From Ruegeria sp. HKCCD8929 (GTDB taxonomy: Bacteria; Pseudomonadota; Alphaproteobacteria; Rhodobacterales; Rhodobacteraceae): a stretch of DNA of 64,000 nucleotides. Below are positions 1 to 10,000 of the stretch, piece after piece (position 1 is the first letter of the stretch; the number at the start of each line of letters is the position of its first letter). The DNA is taken from the NCBI RefSeq assembly GCF_013031405.1, contig NZ_WPZY01000004.1, forward strand, positions 186,001 through 250,000, read 5' to 3'. A program made the translations under genes and the position numbers. The notes under the pieces are model-generated. The model made no database searches. It was given only the letters and a program-made list of their open reading frames with translations, and was not told where the DNA came from.

Positions 1-363
1 GAGGCGGAATGGACCACCGACCAGATCACCATCGGCATCATGGATGACGGGCGCGGTTACCCGCCACAGATGATTGGACGGATCGGCGACCCGTTCGTGC
101 GGCGGCGGCGCGCGGAGTCTCACCTCAAAACACGCCCGGAATACGAGGGAATGGGGTTGGGTCTGTTCATTGCGAAGACCCTGCTGGAACGCAGCGGCGC
201 CGAACTGAGCTTTGCCAACGGCTCGGACCCCTATCAGTCTCTCACCGATAAACCGGAACGCAGAGGCGCCATCGTCAAGGTCGTGTGGCCCCGAAACCTC
301 ATTGATGCCCAGACCGGAGATAACCCGGTACCCACCGGTTTGAACGAGCAATTCCAGGTCTGA
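1..363 (+). CDS. regB: Sensor histidine kinase RegB/PrrB, C-terminal part (cut by window start)
   Basis: The reading frame is open from base 1, so only the last 120 residues are visible. They form the end of a HATPase_c domain: a DDGRGY G1-type box around residue 14, a conserved GDPFVRRRR stretch and the G2 box YEGMGLGLFIAK around residue 47. The GDPFVRRR and TLLERSGAELSFANG signature is characteristic of RegB/PrrB/ActS, the membrane redox kinase that phosphorylates RegA and controls photosynthesis, respiration and nitrogen or carbon fixation genes. The H-box and the quinone- and cysteine-sensing parts lie outside the window. The usual partners senC and regA would be expected on the missing left side. 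Confidence 0.85.
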   Translation, partial: EAEWTTDQITIGIMDDGRGYPPQMIGRIGDPFVRRRRAESHLKTRPEYEGMGLGLFIAKTLLERSGAELSFANGSDPYQSLTDKPERRGAIVKVVWPRNLIDAQTGDNPVPTGLNEQFQV

Positions 364-432
364 GTTAAACCGTCGTTAACCATTGCGGCACAATAGTCGG
401 TCCGACCAGCTGAGCTAGGGCGGGACAATACG

Positions 433-1947
433 ATGGGTGACTGGATCATACTGACGGGGATTTGTCTGCTGTCCTCGGCTCTGGCCGTTTTCTTGTTACT
501 CCCGCCGCGCCGACGCATACGCCCAGGTTTCGGCCTTTTGACTCAACAGGACGCTGGTGACCCGGTTTTCCTGTTTGATGGTGCCGATTTGATCGGCGGC
601 TCCGACCGCGCCGAGAGAGAGTACGAAGATATCTCCGATTGGGATGAGCTGCGCACCCGGCTGCATTGCGATTTCCCGGCGTTCCCCAAGACGCCGGATA
701 TCGTCCAGCAGGAGGGCGAAATCGTTGTTCCGGCCATCGACAGCGCCGTCCATCGCAACGTGGTCTCCGAATGGATCGACGGCGTGGTGCGCGTTCAAAT
801 CTGCGATCTTTTTAACCGATCCTGCACAGGCTCTTCCCACGGGACCTCGACCGACCCCATGCGGCTGGCCATGGACAAGGCGCCCTATCCGGTGTGGCTG
901 GTCGATCACGCCGACAAGGTCAGTTGGTGCAACGCCGCTTATGTTGCGCTGGCGCGCCGTGTGCGAGGGCAGAATGCCGATCTTTCCATTCCGTTATTTC
1001 CCGAATCGGACGACTCCGCCCCTCTTGGAAAAAAGACCAGAATTTCGATTGCGTCAGAGGTGCCGGACCGCAAGCTGTGGTTCGACCTGTCGCTGGTCGA
1101 GCGGGATGAAGGCACGCTGTTTTATGCCGTCGACATCAATGCCGTGGTGGATGCCGAAGTGGCACAGCGCAAGTTCGTGCAGACGCTGGCCAAGACCTTT
1201 GCCCAGCTGTCGATCGGGCTGGCGATATTCGACCGCAATCGACAGCTGGCGCTGTTCAACCCGGCTCTGGTCGATCTGACGGCCCTGCCTGCGGATTTCC
1301 TCAGCAGTCGGCCCGCGCTCTCCAGCTTCTTCGACAGGTTGCGCAACCAGAACATGATGCCCGAGCCCAAGAATTACGGCGGCTGGCGCAAACAGATGAA
1401 CGACTTGCTCGAAGCTGCCGAGCACGGCCGGTATCAGGAAACATGGTCGATGCCTTCCGGCTCGGTCTATTCGGTCAGCGGGCGCCCGCACCCGGATGGT
1501 GCGGTTGCGTTTCTTTTCGAAGACATCACTGCCGAGATCACCCTCACCCGCCGGTTCCGGTCCGAGCTTGAACTGGGGCAGGCAATCCTTGACAAGCTTC
1601 CCGACGCGGTGGCCGTTTTTTCCGCCAACGGCACGCTCGCCTTTTCCAACACCGCCTACCATCTTCTCTGGGATGTCGACCCGGATCAGAGCTTTGCTCT
1701 GGTCAACGTGCTTGATGCCACCCGCCTCTGGCAGGAGCGCTGCACCGCCACGCCGGTCTGGGGCGAGATCCGCGACTTTGTGGAAATGCGTGAAAACCGG
1801 GCGGACTGGACGGCACAGATCCGGACCCGGAACGGCACCCTTTTGACCTGCGCCGTGGGTCCGATGCCAAACGGGGCGACCATTGTGCGCTTCACGGCTG
1901 AGGCCGCGAACACCCAGGACGCACAACTGGAGACCGCCCTGCCCTGA
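433..1947 (+). CDS. Membrane-anchored PAS-domain protein without kinase domain
   Basis: A protein of 504 residues. Residues about 4-23 form one hydrophobic segment followed by a basic stretch (PPRRRIR), suggesting an N-terminal membrane anchor with a cytoplasmic body. Three regions look PAS-like: about 140-240, 250-375 (LSIGLAIFDRNRQLALFNPA) and 380-490 (KLPDAVAVFSANGTLAFSN). These resemble the sensory halves of PleC/DivJ-like kinases, but no H-box, HATPase, GGDEF, EAL or receiver motif follows; the protein ends soon after the last PAS. It lies 69 bp downstream of regB and before tsaE. I infer a sensory or scaffold role, possibly linked to RegB signalling. Ligand and partner are unknown. Confidence 0.6.
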   Translation: MGDWIILTGICLLSSALAVFLLLPPRRRIRPGFGLLTQQDAGDPVFLFDGADLIGGSDRAEREYEDISDWDELRTRLHCDFPAFPKTPDIVQQEGEIVVPAIDSAVHRNVVSEWIDGVVRVQICDLFNRSCTGSSHGTSTDPMRLAMDKAPYPVWLVDHADKVSWCNAAYVALARRVRGQNADLSIPLFPESDDSAPLGKKTRISIASEVPDRKLWFDLSLVERDEGTLFYAVDINAVVDAEVAQRKFVQTLAKTFAQLSIGLAIFDRNRQLALFNPALVDLTALPADFLSSRPALSSFFDRLRNQNMMPEPKNYGGWRKQMNDLLEAAEHGRYQETWSMPSGSVYSVSGRPHPDGAVAFLFEDITAEITLTRRFRSELELGQAILDKLPDAVAVFSANGTLAFSNTAYHLLWDVDPDQSFALVNVLDATRLWQERCTATPVWGEIRDFVEMRENRADWTAQIRTRNGTLLTCAVGPMPNGATIVRFTAEAANTQDAQLETALP

Positions 1948-1988
1948 ACCTGCTTGCAGCCACTAGGCCGCAACGCCATTGTGGCGCC

Positions 1989-2462
1989 ATGACAGCCACG
2001 GCCCTGAAACTGACACTCAACTCACCGCAGGCAACAGCACATTTTGCATCCAGTTTGGGCGCTGTGTTGTCGCCCGGGGATTGCGTGTTGCTGGGGGGCG
2101 CCATCGGCAGCGGCAAGACCCATTTCGCTCGTCACCTGATCCAGTCCCTGATGGCGATACCCGAGGATGTCCCTTCGCCCACATTCACCCTGGTGCAGGT
2201 CTATGACACGGAAAAAGGCGAGGTCTGGCATTCCGACCTCTACCGTCTCACTGCACTGGATGAGATCGAGGAGCTGGGCCTGACCGAGGCGTTCGAAACC
2301 GCCATCTGCTTGGTGGAATGGCCCGACCGGCTGGGCCCTCTGGCGCCCGAAAACGCGCTGATGCTGGACTTTGCCACCGATCCCGATCAGGAAGAGACGC
2401 GCCACCTGACCGCCACCTGGACCGACCCGAAATGGTCGAAATCGCTGGAGACGCTTGCATGA
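1989..2462 (+). CDS. tsaE: tRNA threonylcarbamoyladenosine biosynthesis ATPase TsaE
   Basis: A 157-residue cytoplasmic P-loop protein with Walker A GAIGSGKT at residues 37-44 and the family motifs SPTFTLVQVY and HSDLYRL. TsaE is the ATPase that works with TsaB and TsaD to place threonylcarbamoyl on A37 of ANN-decoding tRNAs. Length is normal for the family. The stop codon overlaps the start of the next gene (ATGA), making it the first gene of a tightly packed run with amgK, murU, addB and addA. Confidence 0.93.
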   Translation: MTATALKLTLNSPQATAHFASSLGAVLSPGDCVLLGGAIGSGKTHFARHLIQSLMAIPEDVPSPTFTLVQVYDTEKGEVWHSDLYRLTALDEIEELGLTEAFETAICLVEWPDRLGPLAPENALMLDFATDPDQEETRHLTATWTDPKWSKSLETLA

Positions 2463-3463
2463 CGAACCGAACAGTGCTGGCCGAGGCGCTGATCGCACCG
2501 ACCCAATGGGCCAAGGCTGACCACGTGCCGCTGGCGGGTGATGCCTCGAACCGCCGCTACGACCGGCTCACCGACCCCGCCACCGGCCGCACCGCCGTTC
2601 TGATGGACGCGCCGCCGGACAAGGGTGAGGATGTTCACCGCTTTGTCCGGGTAGCTGACCATCTGCGCTCGGTCGGTCTGAGCGCGCCCGAGATCTATGC
2701 CGAGGACTCGGAAAACGGGTTTCTGTTGCTGGAAGACCTTGGCGACGACCTCTTTTCCCGGGTTCTGCTTCGGACCCCCAAAATGGAGCGCACGCTCTAC
2801 GAGGCTGCAACGGATGTCCTGATCACGCTGCACGATGCCCCGATCCTGTCGCTCGACAGCTTCGGACCGACGGTGATGGCCGAAATGACCGATCTGGCCT
2901 TTACCAAATACGCGGGAGGCATCACCGGCACGCCGGACCCGAACTCCAAAGCCAGCTTTGAAACCCGGTTCGAGGACATTCTGCATCGCGAAGTTCAGGG
3001 GCCAAAGGTGGTTCTGCTGCGCGATTACCATTCGGAAAACCTGCTGTGGCTGCCGGATCGCGAAGGGGTCGCGCGCGCCGGGCTGCTCGACTTTCAGGAC
3101 GCCGTTCTGGGGCACCCGGCCTATGATCTGGTCTCGCTTTTGCAGGATATCCGCCGCACGGTGCCCGCCGGGATCGAGATGACAATGCTCAACCGCTACA
3201 TCCAGGCGACCGGCGTGGACGATCACGCATTCCGGACGGCCTATGCGGTGCTGGGCGCCCAGCGCAATCTGCGTATTCTCGGTGTCTTTGCCCGGCTCGG
3301 GTCTGAATACGGCAAGCCGCACTATGTCGACATGATCCCGGCGGTCTGGGCGCATCTGATGCGCGATCTGGACCACCCCGCGCTGGCGCCGATCAGCGAC
3401 CTGTTGCGCGACGCCCTGCCCCTGCCCAGCCCCGAAAATCTGGCCAGGCTCAAGACCTCATGA
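2459..3463 (+). CDS. amgK: Anomeric MurNAc/GlcNAc kinase, aminoglycoside-phosphotransferase fold
   Basis: A protein of 334 residues. The ATG at 2459 was chosen because it overlaps the tsaE stop by 4 bp and gives the family N-terminus; the frame is open further upstream. It has the APH-type kinase signature: catalytic-loop RDYHSENLLW at 188-197 and metal-binding DFQDA at 211-215. Together with the following nucleotidyltransferase it matches the AmgK-MurU salvage route, in which AmgK phosphorylates the anomeric hydroxyl of MurNAc released by wall turnover and MurU makes UDP-MurNAc, bypassing de novo MurA/MurB. Sugar specificity is inferred from this pairing; a generic phosphotransferase is the alternative. 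Confidence 0.8.
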   Translation: MTNRTVLAEALIAPTQWAKADHVPLAGDASNRRYDRLTDPATGRTAVLMDAPPDKGEDVHRFVRVADHLRSVGLSAPEIYAEDSENGFLLLEDLGDDLFSRVLLRTPKMERTLYEAATDVLITLHDAPILSLDSFGPTVMAEMTDLAFTKYAGGITGTPDPNSKASFETRFEDILHREVQGPKVVLLRDYHSENLLWLPDREGVARAGLLDFQDAVLGHPAYDLVSLLQDIRRTVPAGIEMTMLNRYIQATGVDDHAFRTAYAVLGAQRNLRILGVFARLGSEYGKPHYVDMIPAVWAHLMRDLDHPALAPISDLLRDALPLPSPENLARLKTS

Positions 3464-4146
3464 CCCAGCCGCCCGACGCCATCATGCTGTTTGCCGCCGG
3501 GTTTGGCACCCGCATGGGCGCGCTGACCAAGGACCGGCCCAAACCGCTGATCGAAGTGGCCGGGCGGCCTCTGATCGACCATGCGCTGGACTTGGCGCGC
3601 AGCGTTGAGCCGTCGCGCATCGTGGCCAATCTGCACTATCTGCCCGACCAACTAGCCGCGCATCTGGAACCGCAAGGCGTGGCCCTGTCGCGGGAAGAAC
3701 CCGAGATCCTGGAAACCGGTGGCGGGCTGCGCGCGGCGCTGCCCCTGCTGGGCCCGGGGCCGGTTTTTACCCTGAACACTGATGCCATCTGGGCCGGTCC
3801 GAACCCGCTGCACCTGCTGCGGCAAGCCTGGGACTCGGAGCGAATGGATGCCCTGCTGATGTGCATTCCCGTGGCGCAGGCCGTGGGACATACCGGTCAA
3901 GGCGACTTCACTGCCGACGCCGACGGCCGCATTCAGCGCGGACCGGGCCTGATCTATGGCGGCGCCCAGATCCTGCGCACCGGGGAGTTGCTGGATTTCC
4001 CAAAGAAAGCGTTCTCCCTCAACCTTTTGTGGGACCGGATGCAGGCCCGCAACCGGTTGTTCGCGCTGCGTTATCCGAGCCGGTGGTGCGATGTCGGTCA
4101 CCCCGGCGGCATCCGTCTGGCCGAGGATCTTCTGGCCGATGTTTGA
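3460..4146 (+). CDS. murU: MurNAc-1-phosphate uridylyltransferase-type nucleotidyltransferase
   Basis: A single-domain sugar-1-phosphate nucleotidyltransferase of 228 residues. The pyrophosphorylase signature AAGFGTRM is at residues 12-19, followed by KDRPKPL at 24-30; the metal-binding LNTDAIW is at 105-111. There is no C-terminal left-handed helix, as expected for MurU rather than GlmU. It overlaps amgK by 4 bp, which supports coupled translation and the pathway MurNAc to MurNAc-1-P to UDP-MurNAc. Other NTP_transferase sugars such as mannose or glucose phosphate cannot be excluded from sequence alone. Confidence 0.82.
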   Translation: MTQPPDAIMLFAAGFGTRMGALTKDRPKPLIEVAGRPLIDHALDLARSVEPSRIVANLHYLPDQLAAHLEPQGVALSREEPEILETGGGLRAALPLLGPGPVFTLNTDAIWAGPNPLHLLRQAWDSERMDALLMCIPVAQAVGHTGQGDFTADADGRIQRGPGLIYGGAQILRTGELLDFPKKAFSLNLLWDRMQARNRLFALRYPSRWCDVGHPGGIRLAEDLLADV

Positions 4147-7066
4147 CCCCTGCCCCACGCCCCGCGTCTTTGCCATGCCGCCGGGCGTGGACTTTCCCCG
4201 CAAGCTAGTCGACGGGCTACGGGCACGAACTGCCCATCTGCCGCCCGAGGCCCTGGCGCGGGTGCAACTGGTCGTCAACACCCGCCGTATGGCGCGCCGC
4301 ATCCGTGACCTGTTCGATGCCGGTCCCCCCTGCCTGCTGCCCCGCCTGTCTCTGGTCACCGATCTGGGCGAACACGCCGATCTGGCAAGCCTGCCGCCAC
4401 CGGTCCCGCCGCTGCGCCGGCGGCTGGAGCTGACGCAACTCATCGGCAAGCTGCTGGATCAGCAGCCGGATCTGGCCGCCCGCGCCTCGCTTTATGATCT
4501 GGCCGACAGCCTCGCCGCGCTGATCGACGAGATGCAGGGCGAGGGCGTTTCGCCCGACGCCATCCGGCACCTGGATGTCAGCGACCTGTCTGGCCACTGG
4601 GCGCGGGCGCAGGCCTTTATCGGCATCGCGGACAGGTTCATCTCGACCGATGACAGCGCGCTGGATGTGCAGGCGCGGCAACGCCGGGTGGTCGAAAATC
4701 TGATAGAGCGCTGGCAAACCGACCCGCCACAGCACCCGGTGATCCTTGCCGGCTCCACCGGTTCGCGCGGCACCACGCTGATGCTGATGGAGGCGGTGGC
4801 CAGCCTGCCCCAAGGCGCGCTTATCCTGCCGGGATATGATTTCGACCAGCCCGATCACGTCTGGTCCGGCCTCGACGACGCGCTTTTGTCCGAGGATCAC
4901 CCGCAATTCCGGTTCCGCAAGCTGATGCGCGGGCTGGATCTCAACCCAACTCAGATCGCCCCTTGGACCGGGGACGAGCCCCCCTCGCCCGCCCGTAACA
5001 AGCTGGTTTCGCTGGCTTTGCGCCCTGCCCCCGTGACCGATGCGTGGATGAGTGAAGGCCCGCATCTGACCGATCTGGCCCCCGCCATGGCCGATGTAAC
5101 TCTTATCGAGGCGCAATCGCCCCGCGCCGAGGCGCTGGCCATCGCCCTGCGCCTGCGGCAGGCGGCGGAAACCGGTCAGACCGCCGCGCTGATTACGCCG
5201 GACCGGATGCTGACCCGGCAGGTCAACGCCGCGCTCGACCGCTGGAACATCCTGCCCGACGACAGCGCCGGTCTGCCGTTGCAGCTCTCACCGCCGGGCC
5301 GGTTCCTGCGCCATGTGGCCGGGCTGTTCGTCAAGCGGCTGGATGGAGAGGCGCTGCTGACGCTGCTGAAACACCCGCTGTGCCACGATGGCGGCGAACG
5401 CGGCGCGCATCTGCTGCATACCCGCGATCTGGAGCTGGACCTGCGCCGCAACGGCCCGCCCTTCCCCGACAGCGTCAGCCTGACCGGCTTTGCCATTCGC
5501 AAGGAAATGCCCGACGGCTGGATGCGCTGGCTGGCCACCCATTTCTGCGGCCAGCAGATCGCAGGCGAACTGCCGCTCGGCGATTGGGTCCGGCGTTTGC
5601 GCGATCTGGCACAGGCGATCTCGGCAGGCAGTACGGGCGAAACCGGCACGCTCTGGGATAAGAACGCGGGCCAAAAGGCGCTGGCGGTGATCACCGCGCT
5701 CGAGGATGAAGCAGCCCATGGCGGCACCATGACCGCCCGCGATTTTGCTGATTTGCTGGGCGCTCTGCTGGCAGGCGAGGAAGTGCGTGACCGCGACGCA
5801 CCGCACCCCAGTATCATGATCTGGGGCACGCTTGAGGCGCGGGTGCAGGGCGCCGACCTGCTGATCCTCGGCGGACTGAACGAAGGCAGCTGGCCCGAGA
5901 CTGCCGCCCCCGATCCCTGGCTGAACCGGCAGATGCGTGACAAGGCCGGGCTGTTGCTGCCCGAACGCCGCATAGGCTTGTCAGCGCATGACTTTCAGCA
6001 AGCCATAGCCGCGCCCGAAGTTTGGCTGACCCGCGCCACCCGCTCGGATGACACAGAAACCGTGCCGTCCCGTTGGCTGAACCGCCTGACCAACCTGTTA
6101 CAGGGCCTTCCTGATGCCCACGGCCCCGAGGTGCTGGAGGGGATGCGCGCGCGTGGCCGGCAATGGCTCGACTGGGCCGAAACGCTGGAAGAGGCCCCGC
6201 GTCTTGATGCCGCCCCTCGCCCCTCGCCCCGGCCACCTATACCTGCGCGGCCCCGACAATTGTCGGTCACCGAGATCAAGCGGCTGATCCGCGATCCTTA
6301 CGCGATCTACGCCAAGCATGTGCTGCGGCTGAAACCGCTCGACCCGCTGGTGCAGGCACCCGACGCGCTGCTGCGGGGGATCGTGAGCCATGAAATCCTT
6401 GAGAAATTCGTCAAGGACAGCGTGCTCGACGGCGCGCTTCTGACGCGCGAGGCGTTCCTCAAACGCGCCGATGCGCTGCTTGAGGAGCATGTCGCCTGGC
6501 CCACCGCCCGCAAACTATGGCTGGCGCGGCTGGAGCGGATCACCGACGCCTTTCTGGCCGCCGAAGCGGCGCGGCGTAGCGATGGCGGGCCGATTGCGTT
6601 CGAAGCTCAGATGAAAAAACGTCTAGACCCGCTCGATTTCACACTCGCGGGCCGCGCCGACCGAATCGACCAAACGGCGCGGGGATCGCTGCGGCTTTAC
6701 GACTACAAAACCGGCGCGCCGCCCTCGGCGGCGCAGCAGGCCAAGTTCGACAAGCAACTGCTGATCGAGGCCGCACTGGCCGAGGAAGGCGGGTTCGACG
6801 GGCTGGACCCGATGCCAGTGGCACAGGCAGTGTTCATCGGCTTGGGAGGAACGTACAAAGAGGTTCCGGCGCCGCTGGACAAGGAGCCGCCTGCCAAGAC
6901 ATGGGCCGATCTGCGCACTCTGATCGACGCATATTTCCAGCCAGATCAAGGCTTTACCTCACGCCGGATGCTGCACAAGGACACCGATCTCGGCGACTAC
7001 GATCACCTTGCCCGTTTCGGCGAGTGGGATCGCACCGCCACGCCCAACCCGGAGGATCTGACGTGA
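4139..7066 (+). CDS. addB: Double-strand break repair nuclease subunit AddB
   Basis: A protein of 975 residues starting at an ATG that overlaps the murU stop by 8 bp; the frame stays open upstream inside murU, but earlier starts would duplicate it. The C-terminus carries the RecB-type nuclease motif GRADRID followed by DYKTG near residue 855. The N-terminal two thirds is the degenerate helicase-like alphaproteobacterial AddB. With AddA it forms the AddAB helicase-nuclease that resects double-strand ends up to a Chi-like site for RecA loading. It is immediately followed by addA with a 4-bp overlap. Confidence 0.93.
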   Translation: MFDPCPTPRVFAMPPGVDFPRKLVDGLRARTAHLPPEALARVQLVVNTRRMARRIRDLFDAGPPCLLPRLSLVTDLGEHADLASLPPPVPPLRRRLELTQLIGKLLDQQPDLAARASLYDLADSLAALIDEMQGEGVSPDAIRHLDVSDLSGHWARAQAFIGIADRFISTDDSALDVQARQRRVVENLIERWQTDPPQHPVILAGSTGSRGTTLMLMEAVASLPQGALILPGYDFDQPDHVWSGLDDALLSEDHPQFRFRKLMRGLDLNPTQIAPWTGDEPPSPARNKLVSLALRPAPVTDAWMSEGPHLTDLAPAMADVTLIEAQSPRAEALAIALRLRQAAETGQTAALITPDRMLTRQVNAALDRWNILPDDSAGLPLQLSPPGRFLRHVAGLFVKRLDGEALLTLLKHPLCHDGGERGAHLLHTRDLELDLRRNGPPFPDSVSLTGFAIRKEMPDGWMRWLATHFCGQQIAGELPLGDWVRRLRDLAQAISAGSTGETGTLWDKNAGQKALAVITALEDEAAHGGTMTARDFADLLGALLAGEEVRDRDAPHPSIMIWGTLEARVQGADLLILGGLNEGSWPETAAPDPWLNRQMRDKAGLLLPERRIGLSAHDFQQAIAAPEVWLTRATRSDDTETVPSRWLNRLTNLLQGLPDAHGPEVLEGMRARGRQWLDWAETLEEAPRLDAAPRPSPRPPIPARPRQLSVTEIKRLIRDPYAIYAKHVLRLKPLDPLVQAPDALLRGIVSHEILEKFVKDSVLDGALLTREAFLKRADALLEEHVAWPTARKLWLARLERITDAFLAAEAARRSDGGPIAFEAQMKKRLDPLDFTLAGRADRIDQTARGSLRLYDYKTGAPPSAAQQAKFDKQLLIEAALAEEGGFDGLDPMPVAQAVFIGLGGTYKEVPAPLDKEPPAKTWADLRTLIDAYFQPDQGFTSRRMLHKDTDLGDYDHLARFGEWDRTATPNPEDLT

Positions 7067-10000
7067 GCCCCCGCGACGAGGCGACCGAGCGTCAGGTTCA
7101 GGCGGCGCGGCCCGATGCCTCGACCTGGCTGGCGGCAAATGCGGGCTCGGGCAAGACGCGAGTGCTGACCGACCGGGTGGCGCGGCTGCTGCTGAACAAC
7201 GTGCAGCCGCAGCACATCCTGTGCCTGACCTATACCAAGGCGGCGGCCAGCGAGATGCAGAACCGGCTGTTCAAGCGGCTGGGCGAATGGGCGATGCTGG
7301 ACGACACCCGGCTGCTGTCGCAACTCACCGATTTGGGCGTTGAAGGGGCTATCGACCCTGACCGCCTGGCCCACGCCCGTACGCTGTTCGCCCGCGCCAT
7401 CGAGACGCCGGGCGGGTTGAAGATCCAGACCATCCACTCGTTCTGCGCCTCTCTGCTGCGGCGGTTTCCGCTCGAGGCCGGGGTCAGCCCGCAATTCTCC
7501 GAGATGGAGGATCGGGCGGCGGCGCTGCTGCGCGAAGAGATCATCGAGGATTTCGCTGACAGTCCTCAGGCATATCTGGTCGATGCGGTGGCGCGTTTTG
7601 TCACCGACACCGGGTTCGACAGCCTGACGCAGGCAGTAGCCCGGAACCGCGACGCGTTTGTAGAGCCCTGCGACTGGGACGGCCTGCTGCACCGGTTCGG
7701 CCTTCCTGATGGGTTCAACGAGCAGGCGCTGCTGGACGCAGTATATCTGGGCGGCGAGGTGGAGCTGATCCGATCGATCCTGCCAGCGCTGACCGAAAGC
7801 GGCGGAAACAACGCCAAGGCAGCGGTCAAGCTGGCCGCGTTTGTCGAGCCGACGCTCGTAAATCTGTCGGTTCTTGAGGGGGTCTTCCTGACCGGCGCCT
7901 CGGCCAAGGAGCCCTTCACCGCCAAGATCGGAGGTTTCCCGACCAAGGCGCTGCGCGAGGGTGCGCTGGCAGAGAAGATGCCTCGGCTTGAGGCGCTGAT
8001 GCTGCGAATCGAGGATGCGCGCGAGCGGCGGTTGGCGTTGGTTGCAGCGCAAAAGTCGTTGGCTCTGCACCGGTTCGCCGCCGCCTTCTTGCCAGAATAC
8101 GAGCGGCGCAAGCAGTTGCGCGGCTGGCTCGATTTCGACGACCTGATCCTGAAGGCACGGCGGCTTTTGAACGACCTGGCGGTGGCGGCCTGGGTGCTCT
8201 ACCGCCTCGATGGCGGCATCGACCATATCCTTGTGGACGAAGCGCAGGACACGAGCCCGGAACAATGGGACGTGGTCGAAAAACTGGCGCAGGAATTCAC
8301 CTCGGGCGAGGGTGCGCGCTCAGACGTGGAGCGCACAATTTTCGTGGTCGGGGACAAGAAACAGTCGATCTATTCCTTTCAGGGTGCCGACCCCGAGGCT
8401 TTCGATCGGATGCAGCGGGAGTTTGGGCGGAAACTTACGGAATCAGGCTCTAATCTTGAGGATTTGACGCTTGAATTCTCATTCCGCTCATCTACGGCAA
8501 TCCTGAAGCTGGTGGATCTGGTGTTCGAAGACCGCGCCGATTCCGGGTTCCACAAGGACGCGCTGCACCGCGCCTTCAAGGCGGATTTGCCGGGGCGGGT
8601 CGACCTGTGGCCGGTGGTGGAGAAGGTCGAGGAGGAAGAGGATGGCGACTGGACCGATCCTGTGGACCGGCCTGGCGCGCGGCACCATACCGTCATTCTG
8701 GCCGAGCAGGTGGCGCAGTCGATCAAGGCGATGATCGAGCGGGGCGAAACCATCCCCGAGGACCGCGAGAAACCGGCGGAATTTGTCCGCCGCAAGGTGC
8801 GTCCGGGAGATTTCCTGATCTTGGTGCAGCGCCGATCCGATCTGTTTGCCGAGATCATCCGGGCCTGCAAATCCGCCGGCCTGCCGATTGCGGGCGCAGA
8901 CCGGCTGAAAGTGGGCGCGGAACTGGCGGTCAAGGACCTTGCCGCGCTGCTCAGCTTTCTGGCCACACCTGAGGACAGCCTGTCGCTGGCCACCGTACTG
9001 AAGTCTCCGCTGTTTGGTTGGAGCGAACAACAGCTCTTCGATCTGGCACATCGGCGCGACGAGCAATACCTCTGGGCCGCGCTGCGCAGACGCGAGGCTG
9101 AATTCCCTGAAACACTGGCCATCCTGAACGACCTGCGCGGCCAGACCGATTTTCTGCGACCCTATGATCTGATCGAACGCATCCTGACCCGGCATGACGG
9201 GCGACGGCAACTGCTGGGGAGGCTGGGACCTGAGGCCGAAGACGGGATCAACGCCCTGCTGTCACAGGCGCTGGCCTATGAGCGGACGGATATTCCCAGC
9301 CTGACGGGTTTTCTGGTCTGGATGCAGACCGACGATCTGGAGATCAAGCGTCAGATGAGCGGGGTGGGTGACATGATCCGGGTGATGACGGTGCATGGCG
9401 CGAAGGGGCTTGAGGCGCCGATCGTGATTCTGCCGGATACCGGTGCGCGGCGGGCGCCCACGGATGACGAGGTGATGCTGGCCGATGGCACGCCGCTCTG
9501 GCGCATGTCCAAGGATGTGTCGCCGAAGGTCATCGCTCAGGCGCGTGAGGCGGCGCAAGCAAAGCAGATGGCCGAGCGGATGCGATTGCTGTATGTGGCT
9601 CTAACACGGGCCGAAAAGTGGTTGATCGTCGGTGCGGCGGGTGATGTCGGCAAGGACGGATCGAGCTGGTATCGGATGGTTGAGACGGCGATGGAGCGGG
9701 CAGGGGCCACGGCCATCCCCGGCACGGAGATCCACCGGTTGGAGCATGGCGATTGGGACGGGTTACCGCTTGCCGAGGGCGAAGGTAAACCGGAGGCCGC
9801 CAAGGCATCTCTGCCGGATCAGTTCCTGCGCACTGCGCCCGAACCGGAAGCGCCGCAGGAAACGCTCAGCCCCTCGGATTTGGGCGGGGCGAAAGCGCTG
9901 CCGGGTGATCAGGGGCTGGATGAGGAGGCGGCCAAACTGCGAGGTACGCGGCTGCATTTGCTGTTGGAGCACCTGCCGGGAATCGGTCCTAGTGAGCGGG

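Noticed and set aside
396..422. tRNA D-arm-like string (minus strand TAGCTCAGCTGGT) after regB
   Set aside because: No acceptor stem, anticodon arm or T-loop follows on either strand, so it is not a tRNA gene; only a chance resemblance or remnant.
3956..4138. Longer addB start within murU
   Set aside because: It would overlap murU by nearly 200 bp; the ATG at 4139 gives the expected AddB N-terminus.
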